The position numbers were made by a program, and so were the translations under genes. A stretch of DNA of 64,000 nucleotides from Wolfiporia cocos. Taxonomy: Eukaryota; Basidiomycota; Agaricomycetes; Polyporales; Phaeolaceae. A model generated the notes under the pieces. The model did no database searches. It saw only the letters and a list, made by a program, of their open reading frames with translations, and was not told the origin of the DNA. The DNA is taken from contig JACCLO010000003.1 in assembly GCA_029448655.1 (NCBI GenBank), positions 496,001-560,000 on the forward strand. Direction: 5' to 3'. Below, piece after piece: positions 8,933-20,078 of the stretch; the stretch's first letter is position 1, and the number at the start of each line of letters is the position of its first letter.

Positions 8933-10150
8933 GGCCGGCGAGAAGACTTACCCCGGGTCGTAATCAGAGTTGGGGTGTCTTGCTTGACAAAAGCACAGGA
9001 GTGTTTGAGGAACTTGATGATTGCGCGCCAGCCGCGGGTGGTTCCGAGTAGAAAGGATAGATGCAAAGAAGGTGATGCGTCTTGTAAGTGGCAACGAGCG
9101 GAGTCGTGTAATGGGCAACGGAGGAGAACGTGTCGACGAGTTTGGATGGTGCGATTGTCGCATGGACAGAGGGGTGATTCGGTGGGGACGAAGCGTTGGT
9201 AGTATTCTCCTATGAATGCGTGTCCCGTGATACATTGTAGTAGACGGCATTGGATGTGTCGCGATTCGGTGGATTTACGGAGCACCGGGTGTAGAGTGTA
9301 AGATGGTAAGGAGGTCAACGCGTATCTCGAAGAGTTTGCGTGATTTTTAGAGATCCATCCTTTTTGCCATCGTAGTAACATCTGGTGGCGTGCATGAGAG
9401 CGTAGCCAAGTGAGGGTGGGTGGTATATGTGTGGATATAAGGACAGCTTCCCTACGCTAATTGGTCGACATGTTCGTTGGCGGGTATGTCTCGGTGTGCA
9501 GGTATCCAGTGGAGGATTACTGATATGTTTGGATACGTGCTAAGGAGTTTGTCGATATAGTCATGGAAGATGTGACTCTCGAGTTGCGCAGGGTGTTTGG
9601 AGAGGTCGTATATCTTAGTGATGACGGATGTGTTGTTGATGAAGAAATGAATGGTGTCGATGCGTGTTTGGTGTGTGGGTATAAAGGAGAGGAGGAGGTG
9701 TGTGGTGGCAAGTGCCACGGCGTTCATTTTGGCATCGTAAGAAGTGGCGCGTGGGCCAAGGCCGCATTGGTGGTAGCATAAGAGTCGGCCAAGGTGGCGT
9801 ATGGCATATGCGCATCCGATCAATGGTCGTCGATGGTGACGGGGGGTGCGATTGGAGCCGTCGGTGTAGATGAGACATTGAGTAGGTGTGTAGGGTTATC
9901 GTTGAGTGATTCGATAAGAGCCTGTATGCGGCGGCGGTGTGTTTTGCGTTCCTCTTTCGTGCTCGACTGTGCTAATGTGTCAAGATGAAGATGTGTGCCC
10001 CAACGGTGATTGCATTCCCAGGGTGCCTGTAGAAAGGGGTAAATGCATTCAGTTTCTGCAGGTAGTAGGTGATGAATGTAAGTGATAGGTGATGTGTATG
10101 GGTACGTCTTTTGTGTAGTAGTGAGTGTGAGTGGATATGGTTGGTTTACG
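8933..10150 (-). pseudogene. Non-LTR retrotransposon (LINE) 3' remnant with RNase H
   Basis: Minus-strand coding fragments in shifting frames. LIYTDGS (near 9855-9875) is the start of an RNase H domain. It is followed by SYDAKM, FINNTS and WIPAHRDIPANEHVDQLA (9452-9823). A tail, GHAFIGEYYQRFVPTE, with CPCD and RCPLHD cysteines, lies at 8940-9381. This order is typical of fungal Tad1-like LINEs. The second RNase H acidic residue (usually Glu in YDAEM) is Lys, and the next Asp is Asn, so the domain is dead. Frame changes occur near 9380-9450 and 9830. No reverse transcriptase remains in the window. Gypsy-1 inserted close to its 3' end. Confidence 0.8.
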
Positions 10151-10298
10151 TTACAGTAATTGAACGTACTCCGCTGTCATCGCCGTCGTATGTCGTAGAG
10201 TTTCAGTCAATTATCTTAATCTGCCAACTGCCCTTTGCTTAAGAAATCACAGTTGCGAGCTAGGTTTGCACGCAGATTAATCTACTGTGACAATAAAA

Positions 10299-10384
10299 TG
10301 GCACATCCCGGATTCGAACCAAGGACCTTAGCACAGATGAGAATAACAGCATCGCAGCATAATTAGCCAATTGAGCTACAGTGC
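10299..10384 (-). other. tRNA-like sequence in left MITE arm
   Basis: On the minus strand it has GTAGCTCAATTGG (A-box-like) and GGTTCGAATCC (B box), and ends GATGTGCCA. The acceptor stem pairs only in part (GCAC with GTGC) and the anticodon arm is not convincing, so it is a tRNA-derived sequence rather than a tRNA gene. Confidence 0.6.
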
Positions 10385-10675
10385 GATTGTTGTCACCCCC
10401 ATTTTAGGCAATATATAGAGTATTTTGTAAACTTCATTTTCGCAGTTTAACATCTTCCATAACACAAATACAAATGAATCTGCCTCTAAAGACCTGTGAT
10501 TCCAGTGTATTCAGCTTTCCCATGGTGAGTTGCTCCAGGTCAAGCATGGTAAATCAAGCTACCACTATCATTGATTTCTGTATGCTTGTTGGAGCAGTTA
10601 GTTGCCTTGATGATTTGCGAAAATTGTGTGTAAAATTTGTGTTATATATATTTTAATTGGTCAATGGTACCTGTT

Positions 10676-10762
10676 GCCACAATGGCTCAGTCGGCTAATT
10701 ACGCTGCGATGCTGTTATTCTCATCTGCGCTAAGGTCCTTGGTTCGAATCCGGGATGTGCCA
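10676..10762 (+). other. tRNA-like sequence in right MITE arm
   Basis: A mirror copy of the left-arm sequence: TGGCTCAGTCGG, then GGTTCGAATCC, ending GATGTGCCA. As the two arms are inverted, an RNA crossing the element could fold back over its whole length. Confidence 0.6.
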
Positions 10763-10895
10763 TTTTATTGTCACAGTAGATTAATCTGCCGCAGTTAGCA
10801 GATTAATCTGCGTGCAAACCTAGCTCGCAACTGTGATTTCTTAAGCGAAGGGCAGTTGGCAGATTAAGATAATTGACTGAAGTCCCTCGTATGTC

Positions 10896-11605
10896 ATATG
10901 TCAAAGTCACGTGTAGTTATGTTTAAGTAGTCTCACTCACACCGTTCTCTCTCTCTCCTCAGTCGTTGTACCATCCATACGACTGAGGTATGTCTTTCAC
11001 GCTACGATACGCAGTCGCTATGCAGTACTTACATGCAGTACTATGTAGATAGGCTTACGGTCATCTAGGTACTGCAACTCAGTCGTTGTACCATCCATAC
11101 GACTGAGATAGGCTTACGGTCATCTAGATTCTATAGGTTATGAGCCCTGGGTTCTAGTCCCGGCAGACTGAACCCCAGAATTTTGAATCCTGAACCTGTT
11201 GGAGCGCACAATCTGTCGCGCCGACACTGCGCGGCCCCGCCCGCATCAAGGACCAACTTAGTACGCTTATAGTGTCTGTGCCTTTTCACATTCCGGATCG
11301 GTACGTTTTTGTGGCGTCCCTTAGCTACCGTAGTCCTTATCTGGTAACTTAGCTGCCCACTACTGTTTTACCGCCTTTCCGTTTCGTTCCGCACATTTCG
11401 CTGGCACCATAGAGTACTTATACCGCTGCCTGCATCTGCTGACCCTTAGTCTTGCACTCTTGCCCGAGCGCACCGTACTGAGGGTAAGCACAATACCATT
11501 ACATCGCACTATGTTCGTTACATTGATTGCACTCCTGTATTTAGACATACGTCGTCTACCTACAGGTACAGATATACATAGTCTTGCACTCTTGCCCGAG
11601 TGCAC
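10896..11605. repeat. Repetitive non-coding stretch with hairpins and tandem unit
   Basis: Two copies of a perfect hairpin (stem CTCAGTCGT with ACGACTGAG) lie near 10961-10990 and 11079-11108. A GGTTCTAGTCCC motif near 11150 looks like a tRNA-type B box. A related sequence occurs at about 37710-37830. A tandem unit beginning GTCTTGCACTCTTGCCCGAG starts near 11450 and again near 11581. The second unit is interrupted by the solo LTR at 11606 and resumes at 12537. Confidence 0.5.
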
Positions 11606-12536
11606 TGACACAAGCAACATACTAGCACTCAACCGGGGGAAGGGGGCTCGCTCAAAGGCGCCTTCCTGGTCCCGGGACCACTAGCCGTCAAAGGCCAAGA
11701 CAAGTCTGAGGTTTACGCTCAAGACTGTCTGGCATATATACTCCTAAACTATTTGTACATGTTTGTGTACGGCGGCTCAGAGGCCTCTACGTACTGGTAT
11801 CTAACTGGCTATGAGCTACGGGCCGGTAATGGCATCGGAGTGCTGGTATGCGAGGATGTCCATGGCGACGTAGCGTATAAGGGGCGGATCTATAGGGTAG
11901 CCAATCTGTCGGGTTCGATCGGTGGTTCTCGTCAATCGTAGGTGCGCCGGTAATGGCGGGGTTCTAAGTCCGTGATCGGGCGTGGTCTGCCACGATTGGG
12001 GTATAGCGCTCTGTGACTGGTAGGGTTCTCAGTCGTGCAGAGCCTGGGGTTATTATCCCTGCCTTGTGTACTCGTAGGTCAGGGTGCCTAAGGGGTATAG
12101 TATAATGTCTGTGCCAGTAATGGCGAGTGTCCGTGCGGTGGGGACGCGAGGTGTTAGGTTTAATGTTCTGGGTCACGTGCGAGTGTAGACCGTTCCCTAG
12201 TCGGCGTATAGTGTAGTGTACATTGGTGGTTTAGCCTGAGTTGTGCAAGGCGTGCCACCGTGCTATCGTAGCCTGTTGGACTCTAGGGGTCGGCTCGTGA
12301 CTCCGGGGTTTAGGGATCAGGCAGCGTATGGTTCTTGCTGCCGGGACTTGGACTGAGTTTAGGGTTAGACTGCTGGTGGCCTGCTAGTGCCCGTAGTGTT
12401 CTGTATAGCGGAGGGCTCCTACTAGCGTTGCCGTGGGATTCCAGCTGGGCTTGGATAGAGTGCTGTAGCGTGCGTACGACGTGAATGGGGTGTCAACCTA
12501 GAGTGTTCTACTAGGCTTTGAAATTGGCTTGTGACA
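11606..12536 (-). repeat. Solo LTR related to the Gypsy-1 family
   Basis: A 931-bp repeat ending TGACACAAGC and GCTTGTGACA on the plus strand, flanked by the exact duplication tgcac (11601-11605 and 12537-12541). On the minus strand it keeps a TATA-like TATATA and, about 30 bp on, AGACTTGTCTT, the same motif used as the predicted RNA start in Gypsy-1. No internal region remains. Confidence 0.88.
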
Positions 12537-12713
12537 TGCACCGTACTGAGGACATACGTCGTCTACCTACAGGTATTCGCCGTAACGTGCGCGCGCTCTC
12601 ATAGAACTAAGCCTTTCGGGTGGTACGGAACGCCCATAGAAGAGCGTTCAGCGTGCATATAGTCGCATCTCCTTCCCACGCCCAGTCGTGTGCGCCCCCT
12701 CGCATCAATCAGT

Positions 12714-14214
12714 ATGCCGAAATCGACCCCTCCTTCTCCATCCAGCTCAAAGGCCTCGGGTTCCGCCGTGACCGCCCTTGTTCCATCTTCGTCATCTGCG
12801 CTGTCGGTACATCCTCTTACTCCGGCGAACGCCTTCCTCACGGGCGGTATTGTTCTTGATCGCGGAAAAGGGAATTGGTCCGAATGGCGTCGGTATGTCT
12901 TGCAGTCGCTCAGCATGAGTCGACTTGACAAGTACCTTCTTGGTTCTGTTCCCGCTCCAAATGCAGTGACGGAGCCCATTGCCTTCCAGAACTGGGTGGA
13001 CAACAACCGGGTTACATGCAACTTCCTGGCCATGAAGTGTAGTGCGGAAGAGGCTAAGTTCCTTGAACCCTATGTCGATGGCACCTCTACATCAACCTCA
13101 GCAACTGCCACTAAAGCATGGACCGCCCTCTGTACACGTCATGAAAAGGAGGGACCCTATGCACAGGTCCGGTACATAATGAAGATCTTTCTCAGTTCGC
13201 TACTCACGATCGGAGCGGCTTGCGGAGGTTACCACCAGAATCCAGGACTTGGTCGACAAGGTGTTTTGGATTGGAATCCCGACACTCGAAACCTTTGTAA
13301 CTATCAGCCTCTTGCATGCTATGTCAGGCGAGTTCGAGCACTTGCAGTCTCAGATCGGTACATCTTTCGCAGCAAATCCTCAGGACTTGAAGCCCAGTGA
13401 CATCATTCGATGCCTGGATCTTGAGCAGCAACTCATAGATGGTTCGAAGATTGCCTCTTCTGATGCTCTTATCGCCAAGGCTGCTTCGTCTGCCCCAGCC
13501 AAGGCCATGTGCACCAACTGTGGACGCTCTGGGCATCTCACCAAGGATTGCTTCCAACCAGGCAGCACAATGGAAGGTCGCCGTGATGAAGTCCTAGCTG
13601 CCAAGCGTGCCAAGCGCGATCGAAACCGCCCCCGTGCAGCGGCTGTGCCGAAGACGTACACAGATGCCCAAGGACGTGCCTTCATTGTCGACACCTCTGG
13701 ATCTGTGGTGTATCTTGCTGCTGACGTCTCCGTTGCCTCGCCTGGTGTCTCTGAGCTCACTGGAGTGGCTGTTGATGTGGACCCCGCTTGGCTCAATTCA
13801 GTCTGTTCCCCAGCTGACGACTTCGAATATGCCACTCTTCTATCCGAGGACGTCTCCGTATCTCTTAACTGTGGGACACATTCCCAAGTGTCTGTTGACC
13901 CCTCAGCCTATGCTGTGACCCCTGTCGTTGCCAGCTCTCGCCGTGTTCCCACTGTTGGCTCTGCACCATTCTACTTCGACTCTGGGGCTTCCAGACACCT
14001 CAGTCCTTCCCGGTCCGACTTTTCTGAGCTGTGCCCCATCGCTCCTCATGGCATCCAGGGAATCAACAGGTCTGTCATTCATGCTCATGGCATTGGCCGC
14101 ATTCATCTGGCTCTTGGGAAGGGAAATCACCTCACTTTAGACGACATTCTTTATGTTCCACAGGCCACTGTTCGACTTGTCTCGATTTCCGCTCTGTGCT
14201 GCTTGTCTCTTCGG
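12714..14214 (+). pseudogene. Ty1/copia gag and protease segment
   Basis: The frame starts at the ATG at 12714 (MPKSTPPSP). The Gag region includes NWSEWRRYVLQSL and a frame change near 13215. After it comes a classic zinc knuckle, CTNCGRSGHLTKDC (C-x2-C-x4-H-x4-C), near 13509-13550. The copia-type protease motif YFDSGASRHLS lies near 13972-14004. The frame then runs into a MITE at 14215. This gag-knuckle-protease order is that of Ty1/copia. I see no paired LTRs for it. Confidence 0.85.
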
Positions 14215-14905
14215 TAAGGCTCCAACCATATAATGTATATACCATGTATACATGGTTTTTTATATATACTATATACATGTATTTACATGTGGCCGAGTAC
14301 ATGGTATATACATGGTATATACATAGTATATGGTTATTGTGAATGCAATCATAGTAGACTCTCAGCTGATGTTCTAAATGGTGTACCTGAAGTAGTTATG
14401 TGTTTTACAGATTGTATGGTGCAGCAGTCATGAGATTTAGGCATTTTGGTGACTGCACAAATGTGAAGATGTCAAGACATGACTCACACACTTTGATTAG
14501 CTTCTTGAGTAGTGGAAGGTAAAATCACATTTATGTTTGTGCTATATCATATAATGCCACAAAGTAGTGATCGCATCATGCATTATGCTCATGCATGCAA
14601 GTTTCTCATTGCCTCGCACATTGTGCACAATTTCTGAGCCATTTCCTGCTATTAGTGTTGCCATGAACATTTAAAACCGTTTTTTCCTCACATCAGCCAA
14701 GTGCTGATACCTGTAGTGTGTCACTGAAGGCAGAGACAATCTACATAACTATATGAGCAAAACAATGGCTATACCAGGATCTCCTCAAAATCTCATGTCT
14801 GAAAACCATGTATACCATGTATATACCATGTATATACCATGTATATGCCATATACCATATATTTACCGATTTTCTGTACATGTATATTATATGGTTGGAG
14901 CCTTA
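14215..14905. mobile_element. hAT-like MITE inserted in the copia element
   Basis: A 691-bp element with perfect terminal inverted repeats of about 25 bp (TAAGGCTCCAACCATATA at the left end), flanked by the exact 8-bp duplication ctcttcgg (14207-14214 and 14906-14913). The subterminal parts are rich in accatgtatata units. No coding region. It splits the copia polyprotein between protease and the GAG-pre-integrase domain. Confidence 0.95.
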
Positions 14906-16369
14906 CTCTTCGGCCTCAAGTCGTCTTTGATGACTCGTCTGTCAGAATCTTGCACCACAGCTGCTCTCTGATTGCCTCCGGCTCTCTGTCTGCGTGACAC
15001 CTCTATTCTTTAAATGGAACTCCACCTGCTACTGAGCATGCTCCGCTCTCCACACGTCATGCCTCTCTTGAGACGTGGCACCACCATCTCGGTCATGTCA
15101 ACTATCGCACCATTCATGACATGGCTCGTGCAGGCACCATCCCGGGTAAGCCCTCTGACCTCTCTGTTGCCCCTGCAAAGTGTGACTGCTGCATCTTGGG
15201 GAAACAGACTCGGTCCTCAGCGCCTAAACTTTGCACCGGCCCCCGTGCCTCACAACGACTGGAGTTGGTGTATGCAGATGTCTGTGGTCCGGAGGATGTT
15301 TGCTTTGCAACTGGAAACTTGTATGCGTTGCACATAATCGATGACTTCTCCTCATATTCCTGGTCAATTCCCATTCCTTTCAAGTTCACTGCACTCGTCC
15401 ATTCCAAAGAATGGATAATTGCTTGTGAGGTTGAGACTGGTTGCCATGTCCATGCCATTCAAATTGACAATGGGGAGATGTTCTCCACCGACTTCACCTC
15501 TTTTCTGTCATCAAGGGGGACTGCCTGGCAATTGACTAGCCCTCACACTTCTGCACAAAATGGTCATGTTGAACACCTGCACCTCACACTCATGAATCGT
15601 GCATGCGCAATGCGTATTGCATGTCAATTGCTGCCAAATCGATGGGATGAGTTCCTTCTTACTGCGAACTACCTCACTGTCCGCACATTCTCACGTTCCC
15701 TTCCTGTTGGCACCACACCCTATCAACTCTGGCATGGTCGTGCTCCTGGCCTATCTCACCTTTATGAAATTGGCTTGCATGTGTTTGTCCTGATCCAGAA
15801 TGTTCACAATCCAAAGATATATGCTCGCTCTGTCGAGTGCGTTCTCATTGGGTACGACCAACACTCCAAGGGGTATCGGTGCTACCATCGTGCAACCCAT
15901 AAAGTCATCTCCTCCTTTCATGTCACATTTATTGAATCTCATGAGGGCCCTATACCTGTCGCAGTGCCAGCTGTCGACTCGGGTATCCCATCTCCTCCCT
16001 CACCCATCTGTGAGGATGATGATGCTCCTACACCCTCTACTGGCCCACCTCCCACTTTTGCTCCTGCAGCTTCTCCTCCCGTTCGTTGCTCCGAATGTTT
16101 GCATTCCCGCTTGCATGCCTCCGCATGTGACATGCCAGAGCTGCCTCTGCCATCCAATTGCTCCTCTCACCGTTCGTCTGTCTTGTTCGTGGCTCCCGTC
16201 TCGGTCTCCGATTCTGCCCCCTCGCCTCCTCCTGCTCTTGATACTATCCCCGAAGTTGAGGAACTCCTGGCTGCCCTCTCTGCTGATGGTAAGCTTGATA
16301 TTGATGTAGCTTATCCTGGTGACCCTGTCACAGATATTCCGCGACATGGGTGTGCCGCCAGGCACATGA
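14906..16369 (+). pseudogene. Ty1/copia integrase segment
   Basis: It resumes the copia polyprotein after the MITE, first with small frame breaks. The GAG-pre-integrase motif LETWHHHLGHVNYRTIHDMA lies near 15070-15128. An open frame (15121 to the insertion near 16370) carries the integrase core: VYADVCGP (first Asp), QIDNGEMFS (second Asp) and NGHVEHLHLTL (Glu). The region after integrase is proline- and serine-rich. It ends in the foreign sequence at about 16370. Confidence 0.85.
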
Positions 16370-16725
16370 CTTGTTATTTCAAGTATTACGGTTGTATTTA
16401 CTTACGTTCACATGTATAACCCAGACTACGGTCACGCGTAGACTTACATGTAAGCACATGACCATATGTGCACGGACCCTGTAGTTAGGGCAGGTCTTAG
16501 CTACAGTAGAATGAGGTCCGCATGTATATAAGCCAGCGCATGAGGTCTTATACCTCATGCTCTTCATATTCGACGTTGGGGCTTGCTCTTCTCGAACTAC
16601 TCCATCTTATGCATGCTAGCCTGGGACGATCACTTACCTCAACCATTGGACGGTCTTCAATGATGCGACTTAGAGGTGTAGCCCATGTCTTGGGTGTATA
16701 GGATGACATGTTGAGTAATTCGTGT
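16370..16725 (+). repeat. LTR-like insertion in the copia element
   Basis: Non-coding sequence that interrupts the copia polyprotein and begins TGTTATTTCAAG. It has a TATA motif (catgtatataagcc near 16522) shared with a sequence near 19061, and both are followed by tgcatgctag. I could not fix exact ends or a clean duplication, so a solo LTR is likely but unproven. Confidence 0.4.
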
Positions 16726-17290
16726 CAGACCCTTCCACCCTTCGTGAGGCTCTCACCGGCTATTATGCAGACCAGTGGCGGCAGGCACTCCTTGATGAGT
16801 TCAAATCCATTCACGATATCGATGTCTACAAGCTCGTGCCCTGCTCTCAAGTGCCTCCCGGCCATCAGATCATGAGAGGGTGACCTGTTTTTTGCCTGAA
16901 ACGTGACGAAAATGGCGTGCCTGTCCGCTTCAAGGCGTGGTGGGTCTGCAAGGGCTACAAGGCCATTTTTGGCCAGGACTACAACCAAACTTCCTCTCCT
17001 ACCATACGAATGGAATCATTCTGCACCTTGCTCCATCTCGCCGCCGCAAACAATTGGGAGATTCACCAACTGGATGTCAAAACTGCCTTCCTGTACGGTC
17101 TCCTACCCGATGACGAAGTTTGCTACATGGAGCAACTGCCTGGCTTTGAGGAACCTGGGAAGGAAGACTGGATTTGGGAACTTCACAAAGGGATCTACGG
17201 CACAAAACAGGGTGGGTGGACGTGGAATAAAACCATGCACGCGTGACTTACCACTCTTGGTTTTCAACGTCTGTCCTGTGAGATGTCAAT
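16726..17290 (+). pseudogene. Ty1/copia reverse transcriptase fragment
   Basis: It resumes with DPSTLREALTGYYADQW and ALLDEFKSI, the start of the copia RVT_2 domain. A TGA follows near 16880. The frame continues as FKAWWVCKGYKAIFGQDY, QLDVKTAFLYG (first catalytic Asp) and GIYGTKQGG. It stops at 17244-17246 and similarity fades by about 17290. The YVDD motif and RNase H are missing, so the element is 3'-truncated. Confidence 0.8.
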
Positions 17291-17543
17291 CTGTGACACA
17301 GTGCATAGAGAACCAACAATCGTTGTATCCAATGATACTTTACACTTTGCATCATGTCAAACTTGCTACAAATCCAGCAACACTAAGTCTATAAACAATA
17401 CTAGATTACCCCTAGTGCAGAATACATCATATCATACTATATTTCCACCTCTATATCTTTTCCAGCCTGTGTACAGTCCCTATATTATTTCCACACACCA
17501 TTTGACATTTCCACATAAGAATTTGAAATGCTGATATTGTTTC
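17291..17543. other. AT-rich stretch without recognisable gene
   Basis: No coding region or repeat was recognised between the copia end and the next LTR. Confidence 0.5.
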
Positions 17544-18117
17544 TGACACAGACTTGCCTGAGTCTGTGGGACCAGTGCAACTGGGGAAACTCTTGTCTCC
17601 TGATGAGCTACATTGCATGGTGGCAGAGGGTGAACACCAAGATGTAAATGGGTTGCCTAAGTTCCCTAACATCGAAGGTGCAGCCGTACCGCCAGTTGAG
17701 TGACACACAATCAGAAGGGAAGTAGGGCCAGGCACACCAGCACACAGATCAGAAGTCAAGAAAGAGGGCCTAAGCCCATACTGTCGAGAATCTCAAGAAT
17801 GGTGAGTAAGCCCCATTTGCCATAGATTATATACATGCATGTGAAGACTACCAAGCTGGCCCTAAAGTAGAGGCCTGTGCACAGAATGCCATGAGGCAGT
17901 GCTGTAGGTAACTAAGGTAACGCTAAGTGTACATACTGTGACTGTGATGTGAAAGTCTGTGATGCACACTACCCTGGAGTGCTTATCTCTACTAGATCAG
18001 GTGTCTGCAATGGTATCTAGGGGTGAGATGTGGAGAGTGGTAAGGGGCACAGGTGGAGCACACGCTGCAGGACCAAGTGAGGGTTGTACATATTCCCCTA
18101 TAGGATGTTCTGTGACA
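17544..18117 (+). repeat. Solo LTR, family C, copy 1
   Basis: Begins TGACACAGACTTGCCTGAG and ends TTCTGTGACA. It is closely similar to 19506-20075 and more distantly to 43137-43757. The flanking 5-mers differ (gtttc and aaagg), so no target duplication survives. Confidence 0.75.
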
Positions 18118-18128
18118 AAAGGTTTAGG

Positions 18129-18839
18129 TGTTACAGGTTGAATACCTGTTCGTATATTTGAATCGCGAATATAGATTGTTCTTCTGCACGTAGGCTTGTT
18201 GCCGTGTGCAAGGCAAATACTTGTTAGATGCCTTCAAGTCCTAAGTGAGATTCTTAGGAGATCAGTTAATATCCAATACGCGTTAGAGGATATAGTCTGT
18301 TCGGAGTGCGAGTTAAATAGAATATTAAACTCGCCTAAGTCCGAGAAGTCTGTGTGCACTTCGAGGACTTAGTCGTTCGGTTGCTCGAGCGAGAAATACT
18401 GAGCGTAGTTTCCTACGTTTGAGAACGAGTATAAGACTTCTTGTTTGTACAACAAGGTCGAGCTGAAGAGCTTCGACAGTAAGTACATGAGTTTATATAC
18501 TACGTTAGGTTTTAGGGGTCAAGCTCATCCCAGATGTCACCACTACTATCTACGCTATGGTACCAAACGTTTGATAAGTACGGAGTGATATATCCGAAAT
18601 GATAGATAGGAATGAAGATGGCGGTTGAACGCCATCTATCAGCTGCGAGACGATAAAGATGAAACGGTGGCAGAGTTGGATCTGCCAAAGGTGAAACGCG
18701 CCCTACATGCTAGTACAACTGGGGATATGCCCAGTAGAGTCACGAGTAGCCAGGGGGTTGGTTGCGCAACAAGTCCCTGTATCGTATTCGCCCGGTGGTG
18801 AGTTCTGTCGATATTCGAAAAATCAAAATAACCGTAACA
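18129..18839 (+). repeat. Solo LTR, family D, copy 1
   Basis: A 711-bp repeat beginning TGTTACAGGTTGAATACC and ending ACCGTAACA, with an exact duplication ttagg (18124-18128 and 18840-18844). Related copies are at 20079, 20265, 21174 and, inverted, 36743. Confidence 0.92.
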
Positions 18840-19505
18840 TTAGGCCCAGAAGCATAGTTACATCTATTAATATCAAGGGGCTGAAACATAAGGAATTCCA
18901 TATATCGAGTAAACTAGAAGCCTTTATGGCATCCCTTGAAGCTAGAAGCATAGCAATATGAAATACTTATGAATCATATGAAATACCTATGAATAACTCA
19001 TGTGCACAGAACACCTAACTTCAGGGTGGTCTTACCTACAATTAGTGTATATGCACTCCTCATGTATATAAGCCAGCTTGTCTAAGACTTACACCTTAGA
19101 CTTATTAATGTCCATCTGGGGTGTGTCCCTAAGTTCTCTTCTAACTCCTGCTGTATGATTTATGCATGCTAGGCTGGGCTCTATTCCATCATCCCAGCTT
19201 TCTACTATGTGCCTGCAGCTTGAGACATCACCAAGACAGAAGATTACTGTGAAGGGAGGGGGGGTCCTCATCCTCCTGGTCTGCCAGCTGGAAGCCCCTG
19301 TAGATTACTTCTGTCAACTGGGCCCACTGGGGGTACTCCCTGACACAGACCTATGGCCTATGCAACCAGCCCTGCTGGGGAGCCTATAATGCATGCTCCC
19401 AGGGTAATCCACCAGGGATGTACAACAAGAGGGAGAATGGTGTTGTTACTGCTATGACTGTTGTTGCCCCCAGACTAGTAGTCATGCAGTACGAGGCAGA
19501 GACTG
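18840..19505. repeat. Repeat-derived spacer with LTR-like TATA segment
   Basis: A segment near 19055-19170 shares catgtatataagccagc and tgcatgctag with the insertion at 16370-16725, so it may be part of another LTR of that family. The rest is not recognised. Confidence 0.35.
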
Positions 19506-20075
19506 TGACACAGACTTGCCTGAGTCTGTGGGACCAGTGCAGCCGAGGAAACCTTTATGTCTGGCAAGCTACATCATGTAGTGGCAGGGGGTGAACAGTA
19601 AGGTGGAAATGGGGGGTTTAAGTTCCCTAACACCAGGCTGCAGGCATACCACCAGTAGAGTGCACACAACTCAGACAAAACAGGGATGACTAGTGTCCAG
19701 CACCCCAGATCAGAGGACAAGAGAGGGGCCTAAGCCCAGTTGCCAAGAATCTCAAAGATGGGTTGTAAGACCCATCTGCCATAGATTATATACATGAGCG
19801 TGTAGACTACCAGGTATGCCCTAAAGTACTGGCCTGTGCACAGACTGGCATGAGGCTGTGCTGAGGGTAACTAAAGTAATGCTAGATGTAAATACTGTGA
19901 CTGTGATGTGAGTAACTGGAACACGTGCTACCCTGGAGCGCCTATCTAATGGGTCAGGTGTTCTAACAACAGTATCAAGGGAGAGACGTGAAGTGTGTCA
20001 AGGAGCACAGGTGGAGCACATGCTGCAATACCAAGTGAGGGCTGTACATAATCCCTTATGGGAAGTTCTGTGACA
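19506..20075 (+). repeat. Solo LTR, family C, copy 2
   Basis: A 570-bp repeat, TGACACAGACTT to TTCTGTGACA, flanked by the exact duplication gactg (19501-19505 and 20076-20080). Confidence 0.92.
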
Positions 20076-20078
20076 GAC

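Larger units (their letters stand above)
10196..10888 (+). mobile_element. hAT-like MITE with tRNA-like arms, copy 1
   Basis: A 693-bp element ending TAGAGTTTCAGT and ACTGAAGTCCCTC. Its arms are long inverted repeats of about 200 bp. The flanks repeat gtatgtc (10188-10194 and 10889-10895; extending one base on each side gives an 8-bp cgtatgtc), which fits the hAT superfamily. Each arm contains a tRNA-like stretch with A-box- and B-box-like motifs (TGGCTCAGTCGG, GGTTCGAATCC). The internal region is nearly identical to copy 2 at 30854. There is no transposase gene. Confidence 0.85.

Noticed and set aside
10299..10762. True tRNA genes
   Set aside because: A and B boxes are present, but acceptor and anticodon stems do not pair properly and the sequences repeat in every MITE arm.
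10955..11110. CRISPR-like array (two identical hairpin repeats)
   Set aside because: Only two repeats with unequal spacing, in a eukaryotic genome; they are part of a dispersed repeat also seen near 37710.
11197..12640. 5' LTR and primer site of the copia element
   Set aside because: A TGTTGG start and a possible tggtacgg primer site exist, but no matching 3' LTR is present, so ends cannot be supported.
17539..18122. Target duplication around the family C LTR at 17544
   Set aside because: Flanking 5-mers gtttc and aaagg do not match, so only the LTR itself is reported.
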